Of a DNA stretch of 64,000 bases, positions 8,989 through 16,923 are shown in pieces. How positions within the stretch are numbered: position 1 is the first letter of the stretch; every line of letters starts with the position of its first letter. Source of the stretch: Paenibacillus sp. BSR1-1. GTDB lineage: Bacteria > Bacillota > Bacilli > Bacillales > Cytobacillaceae. The position numbers and the translations under genes are program-made. The stretch is from assembly GCF_030403775.1 (NCBI RefSeq), contig NZ_JAQMWQ010000003.1, positions 124,001-188,000 on the forward strand, read 5' to 3'. The notes under the pieces were generated by a model that was given only the letters and a program-made list of their open reading frames with translations, was not told the origin of the DNA and ran no database searches.

Positions 8989-9441
8989 ATGTCAGTTCAT
9001 GGTGAAACAAAAAAAGTGGAAATTCAAAGATTTCGAAAGTTCAAAACGGATCAGTTTTATCCGAAAAACATGGGAAAACCAGAACATCACATTGCGAATG
9101 AGTTTAGCATGGCTGTTCGAGCAGGAAATCGCATTTTCTTGAGAGGGCAGACAGGATTTGATTTGGATGGGAATTTTCACGGAGTTGGAGATGTGGCAGC
9201 ACAGGCGGAGATGGCTTGTGCATGTGTTAAACAGCTAATTGAAGAGGCAGGCGGCACGATTCAGGATATTTGTAAAATAACTGTTTATCTCATGCACCGT
9301 GAAGATAGAAGCAAAGTCTATCCGGTGATCGCTAAACATTTTAAGGATGTCTATCCGTGCAGTACTGGTTTGCTCGTAAGTGGATTTGCCATGCCTGAGA
9401 TGTTAATGGAAATTGATGTAGAGGCCGTCATTAGCGAATAA
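8989..9441 (+). CDS. RidA family protein (Rid/YjgF/RutC-like)
   Basis: A 150-residue Rid-family protein. The N-terminal extension before ANEFSMAVRAGNRIFLRGQTG is longer than in housekeeping RidA (about 125 residues). The core has GDVAAQAEMACACVKQLIEEAGG and ends with GLLVSGFAMPEMLMEIDVEAV. The canonical Arg of enamine deaminases normally sits in a PxRxxx segment near the C-terminus; here that segment reads YPCSTGLLVSGF, so the Arg appears absent and classical enamine deamination is doubtful. Catabolic relatives such as RutC act on aminoacrylate-type intermediates. ATG with an AAAGGAGGAAA ribosome site. Confidence 0.82.
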   Translation: MSVHGETKKVEIQRFRKFKTDQFYPKNMGKPEHHIANEFSMAVRAGNRIFLRGQTGFDLDGNFHGVGDVAAQAEMACACVKQLIEEAGGTIQDICKITVYLMHREDRSKVYPVIAKHFKDVYPCSTGLLVSGFAMPEMLMEIDVEAVISE

Positions 9442-9472
9442 ATCAAGAAAAATTACGACAAGGAGGAGAAAA

Positions 9473-10147
9473 ATGACATTTTCGGTAGCAGGACGCTGTT
9501 CTTCCACAGGTGCCTTAGGGGTAATTGTTACGTCCAGTAGTCCATCCGTTGGGGCAAGATGTCCCTGGGTTAAAACAGGAGTTGGGGCTATTTTAACCCA
9601 AAACGTTACAGATCCAAGATTAGCTGGCATCGGTTTTACGGTGTTGGAGAATGGATTTGATGCAGAGTCCACAATCCGATCGATGAAGGAAGCTTCTCCG
9701 TTTCCAGAGTACAGGCAGCTAGCGGTTGTCGATTCAAAAGGAAACTCTGCTGCTTTCACAGGTAGTAAGGCTTTAGGTGTACACGGAGAATTTTGTGCAA
9801 AAAATGTTGCAAGTATCGGGAATCTTCTCAGTAACTCTAAGATTCCGGAAGCCATGGGCCAGGCGTTTCTAGAAACTGAAGGCCGGCCATTGGCTGAAAG
9901 GTTAATTTTGGCGATTGAAAAAGGCTTTCAAATGGGTGGGGAGCTGGACCAGGAGCATTCGATTGGTCTTCTGGTCTATACGGATGAGCCATTCGCCTAT
10001 GTTGACTTAAGAGTGGACTATAGTGAACAACCTCTTGAGGATTTAAAGAAACTTTGGGAAATCTACAGTCCACAAGCAGATGACTATAAAGTAAGGGCGA
10101 TTGTTCCAGAGTTGGCTCCATCTTATGGCGTTATAGGAGATGAATAA
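9473..10147 (+). CDS. DUF1028 family protein (putative Ntn-hydrolase-like)
   Basis: The 224-residue product matches the DUF1028 family: start MTFSVAGRCSSTGALGVIVT, then SSPSVGARCPWVKTGVGAIL, NVTDPRLAGIGFTVL and a C-terminal YVDLRVDYSEQPLEDLKKLW. DUF1028 proteins have an Ntn-hydrolase-like architecture and recur near amidohydrolases and RidA genes, but to my knowledge no reaction is firmly assigned. Here it is the last gene of the operon and is followed by a strong terminator. A role as an accessory amide or imine hydrolase is an inference from context only. AAGGAGGAG precedes the ATG. Confidence 0.82.
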   Translation: MTFSVAGRCSSTGALGVIVTSSSPSVGARCPWVKTGVGAILTQNVTDPRLAGIGFTVLENGFDAESTIRSMKEASPFPEYRQLAVVDSKGNSAAFTGSKALGVHGEFCAKNVASIGNLLSNSKIPEAMGQAFLETEGRPLAERLILAIEKGFQMGGELDQEHSIGLLVYTDEPFAYVDLRVDYSEQPLEDLKKLWEIYSPQADDYKVRAIVPELAPSYGVIGDE

Positions 10148-10189
10148 CCTTTAACCGGGTTATCACGAAATCTGTTTCAAATAAATTAG

Positions 10190-10224
10190 AACCCCGCTAA
10201 TCTATGATTAGCGGGGTTAGTTAT
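10190..10224 (+). terminator. Strong Rho-independent terminator
   Basis: AACCCCGCTAATC (10190-10202) pairs perfectly with GATTAGCGGGGTT (10206-10218) around TAT, followed by AGTTATTTT. It ends the monooxygenase-Liv-DUF1028 operon. Confidence 0.92.
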
Positions 10225-10252
10225 TTTAAGTAGTCAAAAAGTCACTTCAGAT

Positions 10253-10446
10253 TACACAGCAGGTCAAAGGGCATCCTTGAGATTGCCCTTTTTGTTTTCC
10301 CCTTATCTTTTTTTCGTTTTCAATAAGGCCGCGTAGTTGAAGGTAGGCGTTGAATTTCTCCTCAGAGGAAAAAAAGAGGGAGACTTGGCGGAGAAGTCCT
10401 ATTTTCATGAGGGGGCGAGCGATCTCCTGTTTGTTTTCCAAATTTG
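10253..10446 (-). pseudogene. Truncated copy of the secreted-protein gene at 23803-24276
   Basis: This 194-base stretch is nearly identical to parts of 23751-24074, including the downstream terminator hairpin (AGGGCAT...ATTGCCCTTTTTG), the C-terminal codons and the run encoding KIGLLRQVSLFFSSEEKFNAYL. About 128 bases present in the intact copy are missing at 10334/10335, and the N-terminal half with the signal peptide is gone, so the frame is broken. Both copies lie on the minus strand and they bracket the whole BMC island. It is a duplication remnant, not an active gene. Confidence 0.85.
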
Positions 10447-10651
10447 CGGGGCGGTCCACTTAAGTATATGGATTGATGAATCCTACTCTACGTGACCATT
10501 AGGGCGTACAGCTTTTTGCATTTTTAGACTTACCCTTTCCGAATGAGACATGCTTTCAGACAACAAGATTAAATAACACCCCATCAAATTGAATTAGGGC
10601 ACAGCAAACTAGCCCAAACTTATACAAAATAAACACCAAAATTGGAGTTAT

Positions 10652-10706
10652 AATATTCAGAAAGTTCCGTTTTTTACAATATATTTATTTTTTTAGATGT
10701 TATATT
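10652..10706 (+). promoter_or_regulatory. Candidate operator box 2 with extended -10 promoter
   Basis: AATATTCAGAAAGTTCCGTT at 10652-10671 matches the boxes at 19 and 14445. TGTTATATT (extended -10, TATATT at 10701-10706) follows at the same 32-base distance as in front of the phospho-lyase operon. No good -35 hexamer is present at the usual spacing, suggesting an activator-dependent promoter. It drives only a broken reading frame (10756-10800). Confidence 0.45.
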
Positions 10707-10755
10707 ATTTCTATCTAGTTTATAGAAGAGATTTTTTACAGGGAGGGAGGTCCGT

Positions 10756-10800
10756 TTGTATCAGACAAAAAAATTTTCGAAGGAACATATGACTAAATGA
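10756..10800 (+). pseudogene. Decayed 5' end of a paralogue of the phospho-lyase gene
   Basis: A TTG-started 14-codon frame (LYQTKKFSKEHMTK, then TGA) follows GGGAGGGAGG. It resembles the first codons of the gene at 14548 (LYSTKEISKEQ), and the upstream promoter region matches in spacing and sequence. Similarity ends after about 12 codons. It is either a broken duplicate of the operon start or a leader peptide derived from one. Confidence 0.55.
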
Positions 10801-11168
10801 AAATGAAGTACTAGTATTAAAAAATCCTTTCACATTCTACCAACGAATTATTTTGAAAAACGCTAACTGAATTAACTGGTTGGGCTCAAGTAACTATTTA
10901 ACTTTTTTAGAAAACGCTTACACATAAATTTCTACTTTTGTGACGGACAAGACCAAGTTTAGGCAATTTAAATGATTGTATTTAACAGCAATAATTCCAT
11001 CGTATCTTTTGCTTTTATTCTCTTGATTAAAAACATCTACTAAATTTTAAACAGATTTTTGTAAAGCAATACTATCAACTTCTTTCCAATCACCATCTCA
11101 ATGGCTTTAGTCTAATGCCTTAAGGTGAGAGTTTTCTGTCGGGATATGATAAAAGGGAGGTAAAACAA
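10801..11168. other. AT-rich leader region upstream of the permease
   Basis: No open frame of note. It contains a candidate cre site at 10909-10922 and a second, poorer ACGCT-containing sequence near 10853. The permease ribosome site AAAGGGAGG lies at its end. Confidence 0.5.
10909..10922 (+). promoter_or_regulatory. Candidate CcpA cre site
   Basis: AGAAAACGCTTACA matches the cre consensus TGWAANCGNTNWCA at all positions except the first T. It lies 247 bases upstream of the permease gene and would fit carbon catabolite control of the amino-alcohol uptake genes. Sequence match only. Confidence 0.4.
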
Positions 11169-12605
11169 ATGTCTGTTGAAGAAAGAGAATTAAATATTGA
11201 AGTAAAATTGCCTACTGATATTTCAAAATTTGGTTATACGCAAGAACTTGATCGAACGATGAACATTTGGCAACTAACGGCATTCGGACTAAACTATATG
11301 GTTCCTATTGCTCCTGCCATTATTTTTGGATTGTTGCTTCAAACCTCAGGTGGAACGGTAGCACTTCCCTATTTACTGGCTGGAGTTGCTATGCTTTTCA
11401 CTGCCTTCAGTTACTCGGTCATGGTCAGGAATTTCCCGCTTGCAGGGTCAGTTTACAGCTATGTTGGAAGAGGATGGAATCCACATTTGGGATTTATATC
11501 TGGATGGGTATTAACATTGGATTACATATTAATCCCAACGGTTACTGCATCTAGTTCAGCATATTTTGCCCAACAATATTTTCCCGGAATTCCTTATTGG
11601 ATTTTATTAGCGATATTCTCAATCGGTACAGGGTTATTAAACCTATTCGGTGTTGAATTAATATCCAAATTGGGATTAGGACTTCTCATACTTGGTGAAT
11701 TTGTTGTTTGGCTTTCCATCATTATTTGGGCTCATGCCGTACATGGTGGAATGGGAACTGGGACTTTATTTAATGCTGAACCCTTTCATTTTACCAATTT
11801 TTCCACTTTAGCTGCTGGTACTTCACTAGCCATCTTTAGCTTTCTGGGCTTTGATGCGATAACAACCTTAGCGGAGGAAACGAAGAGACCCAAGAGGGAT
11901 ATTCCAAAGGCGATTTATTGGTGCATTGGGATCGGAACAATAACGATGTTTGCATGCGGATATTTTGGGATGCTCGTCATACCTGATTGGCAATCTCATA
12001 TGAATAATGAAACTTGGGTAAATACCGTATTATTCCAAGTATCAAAAATGACAGGTGGAGATGGTTTTGGAATCTTTTTTACAGCAGGGTATTTAACAGA
12101 ATTAGCTGTCTTTAATCTTGTGGCAACTGCTGCAGGAGCACGCCTTTTATATGGAATGGGTAGAGACAATCTGCTGCCAAAGAATGTATTTGCAAAAGTG
12201 AATAAAAGATGGAAAACACCTCATTGGAGTATCCTTATTATTGTTTCCATCGAATTTATCTTAGGCCTTAGCTCAAACATGGCAACACTTTCAAATCTAG
12301 TAAACTATGGTGCGTTATTCGGATTTGCTGCATTAAATTTTTCGGTGGTTTGGCTATACTATGTGAAGAAAAAAGGAGAGTCATCAATAAAACTTGGAAG
12401 TATACCAAATTGGAAACCATCAGGAATTAGCCATTTCCGTTATTTGGTATTGCCAATCATTGGATTCCTGATCATCTTGTATGTATGGATAAGTATGGAT
12501 CGATTGGCACAAATCATTGGCACTTCATGGCTTGTCATTGGAATCGTCTACTTGGCAATAAAAACAAAAGGATTCCGTAAGCTTCCGCCACAATTAGAAT
12601 TATAG
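11169..12605 (+). CDS. APC-superfamily amine/amino acid permease
   Basis: A 478-residue transporter with about twelve hydrophobic segments and the APC signature in TM1 (LTAFGLNYMVPIAPAIIFGLL), a TM6 region FSFLGFDAITTLAEET and the following RPKRDIPKAI loop. It resembles PuuP/ethanolamine-permease-like APC members. It opens the BMC island and is followed 43 bases later by an SDR dehydrogenase. The probable role is proton-coupled uptake of an amino-alcohol or aminoketone for the microcompartment pathway (inference from the pathway genes). ATG with AAAGGGAGG upstream. Confidence 0.85.
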   Translation: MSVEERELNIEVKLPTDISKFGYTQELDRTMNIWQLTAFGLNYMVPIAPAIIFGLLLQTSGGTVALPYLLAGVAMLFTAFSYSVMVRNFPLAGSVYSYVGRGWNPHLGFISGWVLTLDYILIPTVTASSSAYFAQQYFPGIPYWILLAIFSIGTGLLNLFGVELISKLGLGLLILGEFVVWLSIIIWAHAVHGGMGTGTLFNAEPFHFTNFSTLAAGTSLAIFSFLGFDAITTLAEETKRPKRDIPKAIYWCIGIGTITMFACGYFGMLVIPDWQSHMNNETWVNTVLFQVSKMTGGDGFGIFFTAGYLTELAVFNLVATAAGARLLYGMGRDNLLPKNVFAKVNKRWKTPHWSILIIVSIEFILGLSSNMATLSNLVNYGALFGFAALNFSVVWLYYVKKKGESSIKLGSIPNWKPSGISHFRYLVLPIIGFLIILYVWISMDRLAQIIGTSWLVIGIVYLAIKTKGFRKLPPQLEL

Positions 12606-12648
12606 AATGATAACTTAATAATACATTTTAGCAGGAGGAGATCCATTC

Positions 12649-13422
12649 ATGTTGACGCCATTAAAAGGGAAAACCGTGATCGTAACAGGGGCAAGCAAAG
12701 GGATTGGGAAAGGAATTGCCGAAGTTTTTGCAAGGAAAGGAGCAAATGTGGCCGTTGTTTCTAGGAATATAGAGATAGCAGAGAGCAGCGCAGATGAAAT
12801 TCGGAAAAACGGAGGAATTGCAAAAGCATTTGCAGGAGACGTATCAAGCCTAGATTCCATGAAAAAAATGGCAATTGATGTAGCTTCTTCATTTGGAGGT
12901 GTGGATATTCTCTGTTCCAATGCAGGGGTATTTCCAAACTCCTCCATTGAGGATATGAGTATTAATGAATGGGATCTTGTTATGAATACGAATGCTAGAG
13001 GTGCCTTATTTGCTATTCAGGCTTGCCTTCCTTTTTTAAAAGAAGCTGAATATGGCCGTATTATCCTTACATCATCGATAACAGGACCGGTTACTGGCTA
13101 CGCCGGTTGGTCACACTATGGAGCAAGCAAGGCGGCACAGCTTGGATTTATGAGAAGCGCCGCATTGGAGTTGGCTCCACACAATATCACGATTAATGCG
13201 GTGATGCCAGGTAATATTTTAACTGAGGGATTAGTAGAATTAGGGGATGATTATATAAATAGCATGGCGGCCACAGTTCCAATGAAACGAATTGGCAAAG
13301 TTGAAGATATTGCTTATGCAGCCCTTTTTTTGGCCTCCAAAGAAGCAAACTACATTACAGCTCAAACAATTGTGGTGGATGGCGGCCAAATTATTCCTGA
13401 AAGTTTAGATGCATTAGCCTAA
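12649..13422 (+). CDS. SDR dehydrogenase, candidate (S)-1-amino-2-propanol / aminoacetone oxidoreductase
   Basis: A 257-residue classical short-chain dehydrogenase: TGASKGIG nucleotide motif at 13-20, NAG at 91-93 and catalytic Ser143, Tyr157, Lys161 (SHYGASK). An Arg at position 39 after the second beta strand suggests possible NADP(H) use. By sequence alone it is FabG-like. Because actinobacterial aminoacetone microcompartment loci carry an SDR interconverting aminoacetone and 1-amino-2-propanol beside a kinase and phospho-lyase, that role is proposed here. A strong AGGAGGAG ribosome site precedes the ATG, and a bidirectional terminator follows the gene. Confidence 0.78.
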   Translation: MLTPLKGKTVIVTGASKGIGKGIAEVFARKGANVAVVSRNIEIAESSADEIRKNGGIAKAFAGDVSSLDSMKKMAIDVASSFGGVDILCSNAGVFPNSSIEDMSINEWDLVMNTNARGALFAIQACLPFLKEAEYGRIILTSSITGPVTGYAGWSHYGASKAAQLGFMRSAALELAPHNITINAVMPGNILTEGLVELGDDYINSMAATVPMKRIGKVEDIAYAALFLASKEANYITAQTIVVDGGQIIPESLDALA

Positions 13423-13445
13423 GTGGTTATATGATAAAAAAAAGA

Positions 13446-13476
13446 AACCCTCCCTTTTGAAAAAAGGAGAGGGTTT
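13446..13476. terminator. Bidirectional terminator between convergent genes
   Basis: AACCCTCCCTTTT pairs with AAAAGGAGAGGGTT with one mismatch, with A- and T-rich flanks on both sides. It serves the SDR gene (+) and the AraC regulator (-). Confidence 0.85.
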
Positions 13477-13507
13477 TCCTGTTCATCTATTTTCCCTTTT
13501 AAATGGT

Positions 13508-14335
13508 TTAAGAGTTATAAAAAATCTCCCGAAATCTTTCAGGTGATAAATTGGTAAAATTTTTGAATGAGTGAATAAAATGCGACTGATCATGGTAGCC
13601 TTGTTCAAAAAGTATTTTTGACAGATCATAGTTATAATCATTGAGGATAACTTTTAAGGCGTTTTGGAATCTAACAATCAGGCTAAATTGTTTCGGGGAG
13701 ACTCCAATTTGTTCTTCGAATTTTTTTCTTAGATATCGATCCGTATAGCCGATTTCGTCAGATAACATCTCAATTTTTATTTGTCCTTTGGTGGAGTAAA
13801 TCTTTTGAATTGAATATTCGATGATGAGCTGGCTGGGAGACTTTTCTGCTTGACGCTTTTCCATAAGCCTTTCAAACAATTGGATTCTTTCCTCAAAAGT
13901 TTGAGCCTCGACAATTTGTTCGGCAAATGTGGGGTCCATCTTGATTACATCGTTAAGGGGAATTTTCTGATCCAGTAATCCTTTCATATTGTAATGAAAG
14001 TAAAAAAGTTGTTGTTCAGGATAAAAGCGGACCCCAAAATAGTCGCAATCCTCTCGAAAGCCTTCTTGGATTCTCATTCTTTTGGACGGGGTTGTCCATA
14101 AATATACTTCTGGTTTGCTTGGGTGACAACAAAACAAGAGATCGAACGCACCGTCCGGGATGATGGAAACGAGCTTTGCCCCATTTTGTTTTATCTTAAA
14201 CTGGAAAAATACCGCGATATTTCTTTTACATAAAAAACTTGTGGGTTTTTTCTCCAAATAATAGTCAGAGTTTTTTTCAATTTCAGGTTGAGATGGTAAA
14301 TAAGAAACTGTTTTTGGCTGACTATATAAATTCAA
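13508..14335 (-). CDS. AraC-family transcriptional regulator
   Basis: A 275-residue regulator. The C-terminal ~100 residues contain the two helix-turn-helix AraC domain (IEMLSDEIGYTDRYLRKKFEEQIGVSPKQF... and ILFEQGYHDQSHFIHSFKNFTNLSPERFR). The N-terminal 150 residues look like the cupin-like sensory domain of one AraC subgroup (IIPDGAFDLLF, DYFGVRFYPEQQLFYF). It is divergent from the phospho-lyase/BMC operon, and the candidate operator at 14445-14464 lies in their shared intergenic region. It is probably the local activator responding to the amino-alcohol substrate (inference). Confidence 0.85.
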   Translation of the reverse strand: MNLYSQPKTVSYLPSQPEIEKNSDYYLEKKPTSFLCKRNIAVFFQFKIKQNGAKLVSIIPDGAFDLLFCCHPSKPEVYLWTTPSKRMRIQEGFREDCDYFGVRFYPEQQLFYFHYNMKGLLDQKIPLNDVIKMDPTFAEQIVEAQTFEERIQLFERLMEKRQAEKSPSQLIIEYSIQKIYSTKGQIKIEMLSDEIGYTDRYLRKKFEEQIGVSPKQFSLIVRFQNALKVILNDYNYDLSKILFEQGYHDQSHFIHSFKNFTNLSPERFREIFYNS

Positions 14336-14444
14336 ACTTTATAACCTCCCTCAGTAGACTGCTCCAAGATTATTTAAGAATAGTTGAATCTATGTATTTA
14401 TTCTTTTTTTTATTATACAAATTAATAGACATAAATTAAAGAAT

Positions 14445-14499
14445 ATTATTCTGAATGTTCCGATTTTTACAATAACAATACTTTTATTGATGTTATAGT
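14445..14499 (+). promoter_or_regulatory. Candidate operator box 3 and extended -10 promoter of the BMC operon
   Basis: ATTATTCTGAATGTTCCGAT (14445-14464) matches box 2 in 16 of 20 positions and contains the palindrome TTCTGAA. TGTTATAGT provides an extended -10 (TATAGT 14494-14499). As at 10652, the usual -35 is missing. This fits activator-dependent transcription of the phospho-lyase gene starting at 14548. Confidence 0.5.
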
Positions 14500-14547
14500 A
14501 AGCCTATCAAGTTTGAAACATTGTCATATTCCAAGGAGGGATACAGT

Positions 14548-15810
14548 TTGTATTCGACTAAAGAAATATCGAAAGAACAAGTAATTCAACAATCTATTGA
14601 ATGGTGGAATCCTGGAAAAACAAAACAATGGCAAAAGGATGGCGTTGACTTAGTTATTGGGAAACGAGAGGGCTACTATTTTTACGATATGAATGGAAAT
14701 AGATTAATGGATGTCCATTTGAATGGAGGTACATACAACTTAGGACATCGGAATCCTGAAATTATTTCAACCTTAAAGAATGCATTAGAAGAATTTGATA
14801 TCGGAAACCATCATTTTCCATCCATCACCCGGGCGCAGCTTGCAAAAGCACTTGGAAAGGCTACTCCTGACAGCCTTCACTACTCCATTCTTTCTTGCGG
14901 TGGGAGTGAAGCAATCGACGTTGCCTTAAAATGCGCCAGATACGCCACGAAAAGAAAGAAATTTGTCTCAATCATCAACGGGTATCATGGCCATACCGGA
15001 TTAGCTGTATCACTAGGAAATGAGCGGTATTCAAAGCCGTTTTTAAGCGAGGGGAATCCATCGGAGTTTATTCATGTCCCATTTAATGATTTACATGCGA
15101 TGGAAGCTGCATTAAGAAACGAAGACGTTGCCTGTGTCATTATCGAAACGATCCCAGCAACATACGGTTTCCCTCTTCCTGAAAAAGATTATCTTACGTC
15201 CGTAAAGAGGTTGTGTGAGAAATATGGAACACTCTATGTTGCCGATGAAGTGCAGACTGGTCTTATGCGCACAGGGAAACTATGGGGAATCGAACATTAT
15301 AATGTGGAACCCGATATATTGGTCACTTCGAAAGGCTTTAGCGGTGGAATCTATCCAATTGCTGCAACGGTCGTAAGTAAAAGGGCGGGCCAGTGGATGA
15401 ATGAGGATGGGATGGCACATATTTCCACCTTTGGAGGTTCTGAATTGGGATGTATTGTAGCAATGAAAGTATTAGAAATTTCCCAAAGAGAAGAAGTTGT
15501 CCAAAATGTGAATTTTGTTTCCCGCTATTTACGATATGAATTGGAGAAGATCAAGCAGCGCCATTCAGACTTCTTTGTTGGAATTCGTCAATTAGGTGTT
15601 GTGATGGGGCTCGAGTTCGATCACCCGCAAGGTGCCAAGCATGTGATGAGTTCACTTTATGAAAATGGTGTATGGGCCATCTACTCCATGCTTGATAATC
15701 GCGTTTTGCAGTTTAAACCAGGTCTTCTTTGCGACAAGAATTATTGTGACGAGCTGCTGGAACGTTGTGAACTTGGAATTAAGCAGGCAGCAAGAAAACT
15801 GGACTATTAA
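14548..15810 (+). CDS. Class III aminotransferase-fold PLP enzyme, candidate amino-alcohol-phosphate phospho-lyase
   Basis: A 420-residue class III PLP enzyme: SCGGSEAIDVALKCAR (cofactor phosphate site), the VADEVQTGLMRTG strand with Asp233 contacting the pyridine nitrogen, and catalytic Lys262 in TSKGFSGGIYP. Close relatives include both aminotransferases and phospho-lyases such as ethanolamine-phosphate phospho-lyase. Lying directly before an APH-type kinase in a BMC operon, it probably removes phosphate and ammonia from a phospho-amino-alcohol, giving an aldehyde. The start is the TTG at 14548, preceded by AAGGAGGG; an upstream in-frame TTG at 14521 lacks a ribosome site. Confidence 0.82.
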   Translation: MYSTKEISKEQVIQQSIEWWNPGKTKQWQKDGVDLVIGKREGYYFYDMNGNRLMDVHLNGGTYNLGHRNPEIISTLKNALEEFDIGNHHFPSITRAQLAKALGKATPDSLHYSILSCGGSEAIDVALKCARYATKRKKFVSIINGYHGHTGLAVSLGNERYSKPFLSEGNPSEFIHVPFNDLHAMEAALRNEDVACVIIETIPATYGFPLPEKDYLTSVKRLCEKYGTLYVADEVQTGLMRTGKLWGIEHYNVEPDILVTSKGFSGGIYPIAATVVSKRAGQWMNEDGMAHISTFGGSELGCIVAMKVLEISQREEVVQNVNFVSRYLRYELEKIKQRHSDFFVGIRQLGVVMGLEFDHPQGAKHVMSSLYENGVWAIYSMLDNRVLQFKPGLLCDKNYCDELLERCELGIKQAARKLDY

Positions 15811-15841
15811 TCGAAAAACTGGATTAGGAGGGAGAAAAAAT

Positions 15842-16858
15842 ATGGGAGTAGCAAATGAACCATCCTATGCAGGTGTTTTAAATATCTTTCATGAAGTGGC
15901 AAAAAATTCACTCGGATTGTATCCCAAATTAACCAATGCAAACATCGAGCTCTTAAATTACTCAGAGAACGCTACCTATCTAGTGAGAGATTTTGCAAAT
16001 AATAAGAAATATATTTTACGAGTCAATCGTCCTGGTTATCACACAAAGGAAGAAATTGAAAGTGAGTTACTATGGTTAAAATCAATCAATCGGGATAGCC
16101 CGATTACTGTTCCTTTACCTTTCCCTGGGTCAAATTGGGAGAATGTTCAGGAAGTTCATTTACACGATGAACAATCACCATTTTATTGTACGTTATTTGC
16201 TTTTTTAGAAGGGGAATCGCCAAGTGAGGAAAATGAACAAGAGTTAATCGTTCAATTTGAAAATCTTGGTGAAATTACTGCCCATCTCCACAATCACAGT
16301 ATAAATTGGAAACCGCCGCAAACAATCAATCGCTGGTCCTGGGATTACGAAAACGTCATAGGGAATGATCCTATATGGGGCAGATGGCAGGATGGGAAGG
16401 GAATAACCCCACAAAGACTCGAATTGTTCCAAAAGGTATCGGAAGTGATCAAACACCGGTTAGATCAATATGGAAAATCTAATGACCGCTTTGGTTTAAT
16501 CCACGCCGACTTGCGTCTCCCCAATTTAATTATTGAAGATAAAGTCATTAAAGTGATTGATTTTGATGACTGTGGATTTAGCTGGTACATGTTTGATTTA
16601 GCCACTTCATTAAGTTTTATTGAGCATCAGCCATATGTGCCCGACCTTATTCGTGCATGGGTGAAAGGATATCGTAAGGTACGCCCGCTATCGAAACAGG
16701 AAGAAGATGAGATTCCAACCTTTATCTTAATGAGGAGATTAATGCTCATCGCTTGGATCGGCAGCCATGATAACCCTACCAGCCAAGAACTCGGAAGTAA
16801 ATATACAGAGCAAACGGACGCATTAGCCATTCGATATTTAGAAAGATTTAATTTGTAG
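15842..16858 (+). CDS. APH-type kinase, candidate (S)-1-amino-2-propanol kinase
   Basis: A 338-residue aminoglycoside phosphotransferase/choline kinase-fold protein. The Brenner-type loop is HADLRLPNLI (His221, Asp223) and the metal-binding motif is IDFDDCG (Asp240, Asp242). The N-lobe has YLVRDFANNKKYILRVNRP with a likely ATP-contacting Lys/Arg. In the actinobacterial aminoacetone microcompartment, a kinase of this fold phosphorylates (S)-1-amino-2-propanol before the phospho-lyase step. The same gene pair here supports that role. ATG at 15842 follows TTAGGAGGGAG, 31 bases after the phospho-lyase gene. Confidence 0.8.
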   Translation: MGVANEPSYAGVLNIFHEVAKNSLGLYPKLTNANIELLNYSENATYLVRDFANNKKYILRVNRPGYHTKEEIESELLWLKSINRDSPITVPLPFPGSNWENVQEVHLHDEQSPFYCTLFAFLEGESPSEENEQELIVQFENLGEITAHLHNHSINWKPPQTINRWSWDYENVIGNDPIWGRWQDGKGITPQRLELFQKVSEVIKHRLDQYGKSNDRFGLIHADLRLPNLIIEDKVIKVIDFDDCGFSWYMFDLATSLSFIEHQPYVPDLIRAWVKGYRKVRPLSKQEEDEIPTFILMRRLMLIAWIGSHDNPTSQELGSKYTEQTDALAIRYLERFNL

Positions 16859-16923
16859 GCACATTAATTTTGACAAACTGTACAGAGCTATAAAGATTTG
16901 CTGAATGGAGGGCAGGACTGAAC

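Noticed and set aside
14521-14547. Upstream TTG start for the PLP enzyme
   Set aside because: It includes the ribosome site AAGGAGGG within the coding part. The TTG at 14548 is correctly spaced and matches the decayed duplicate at 10756.
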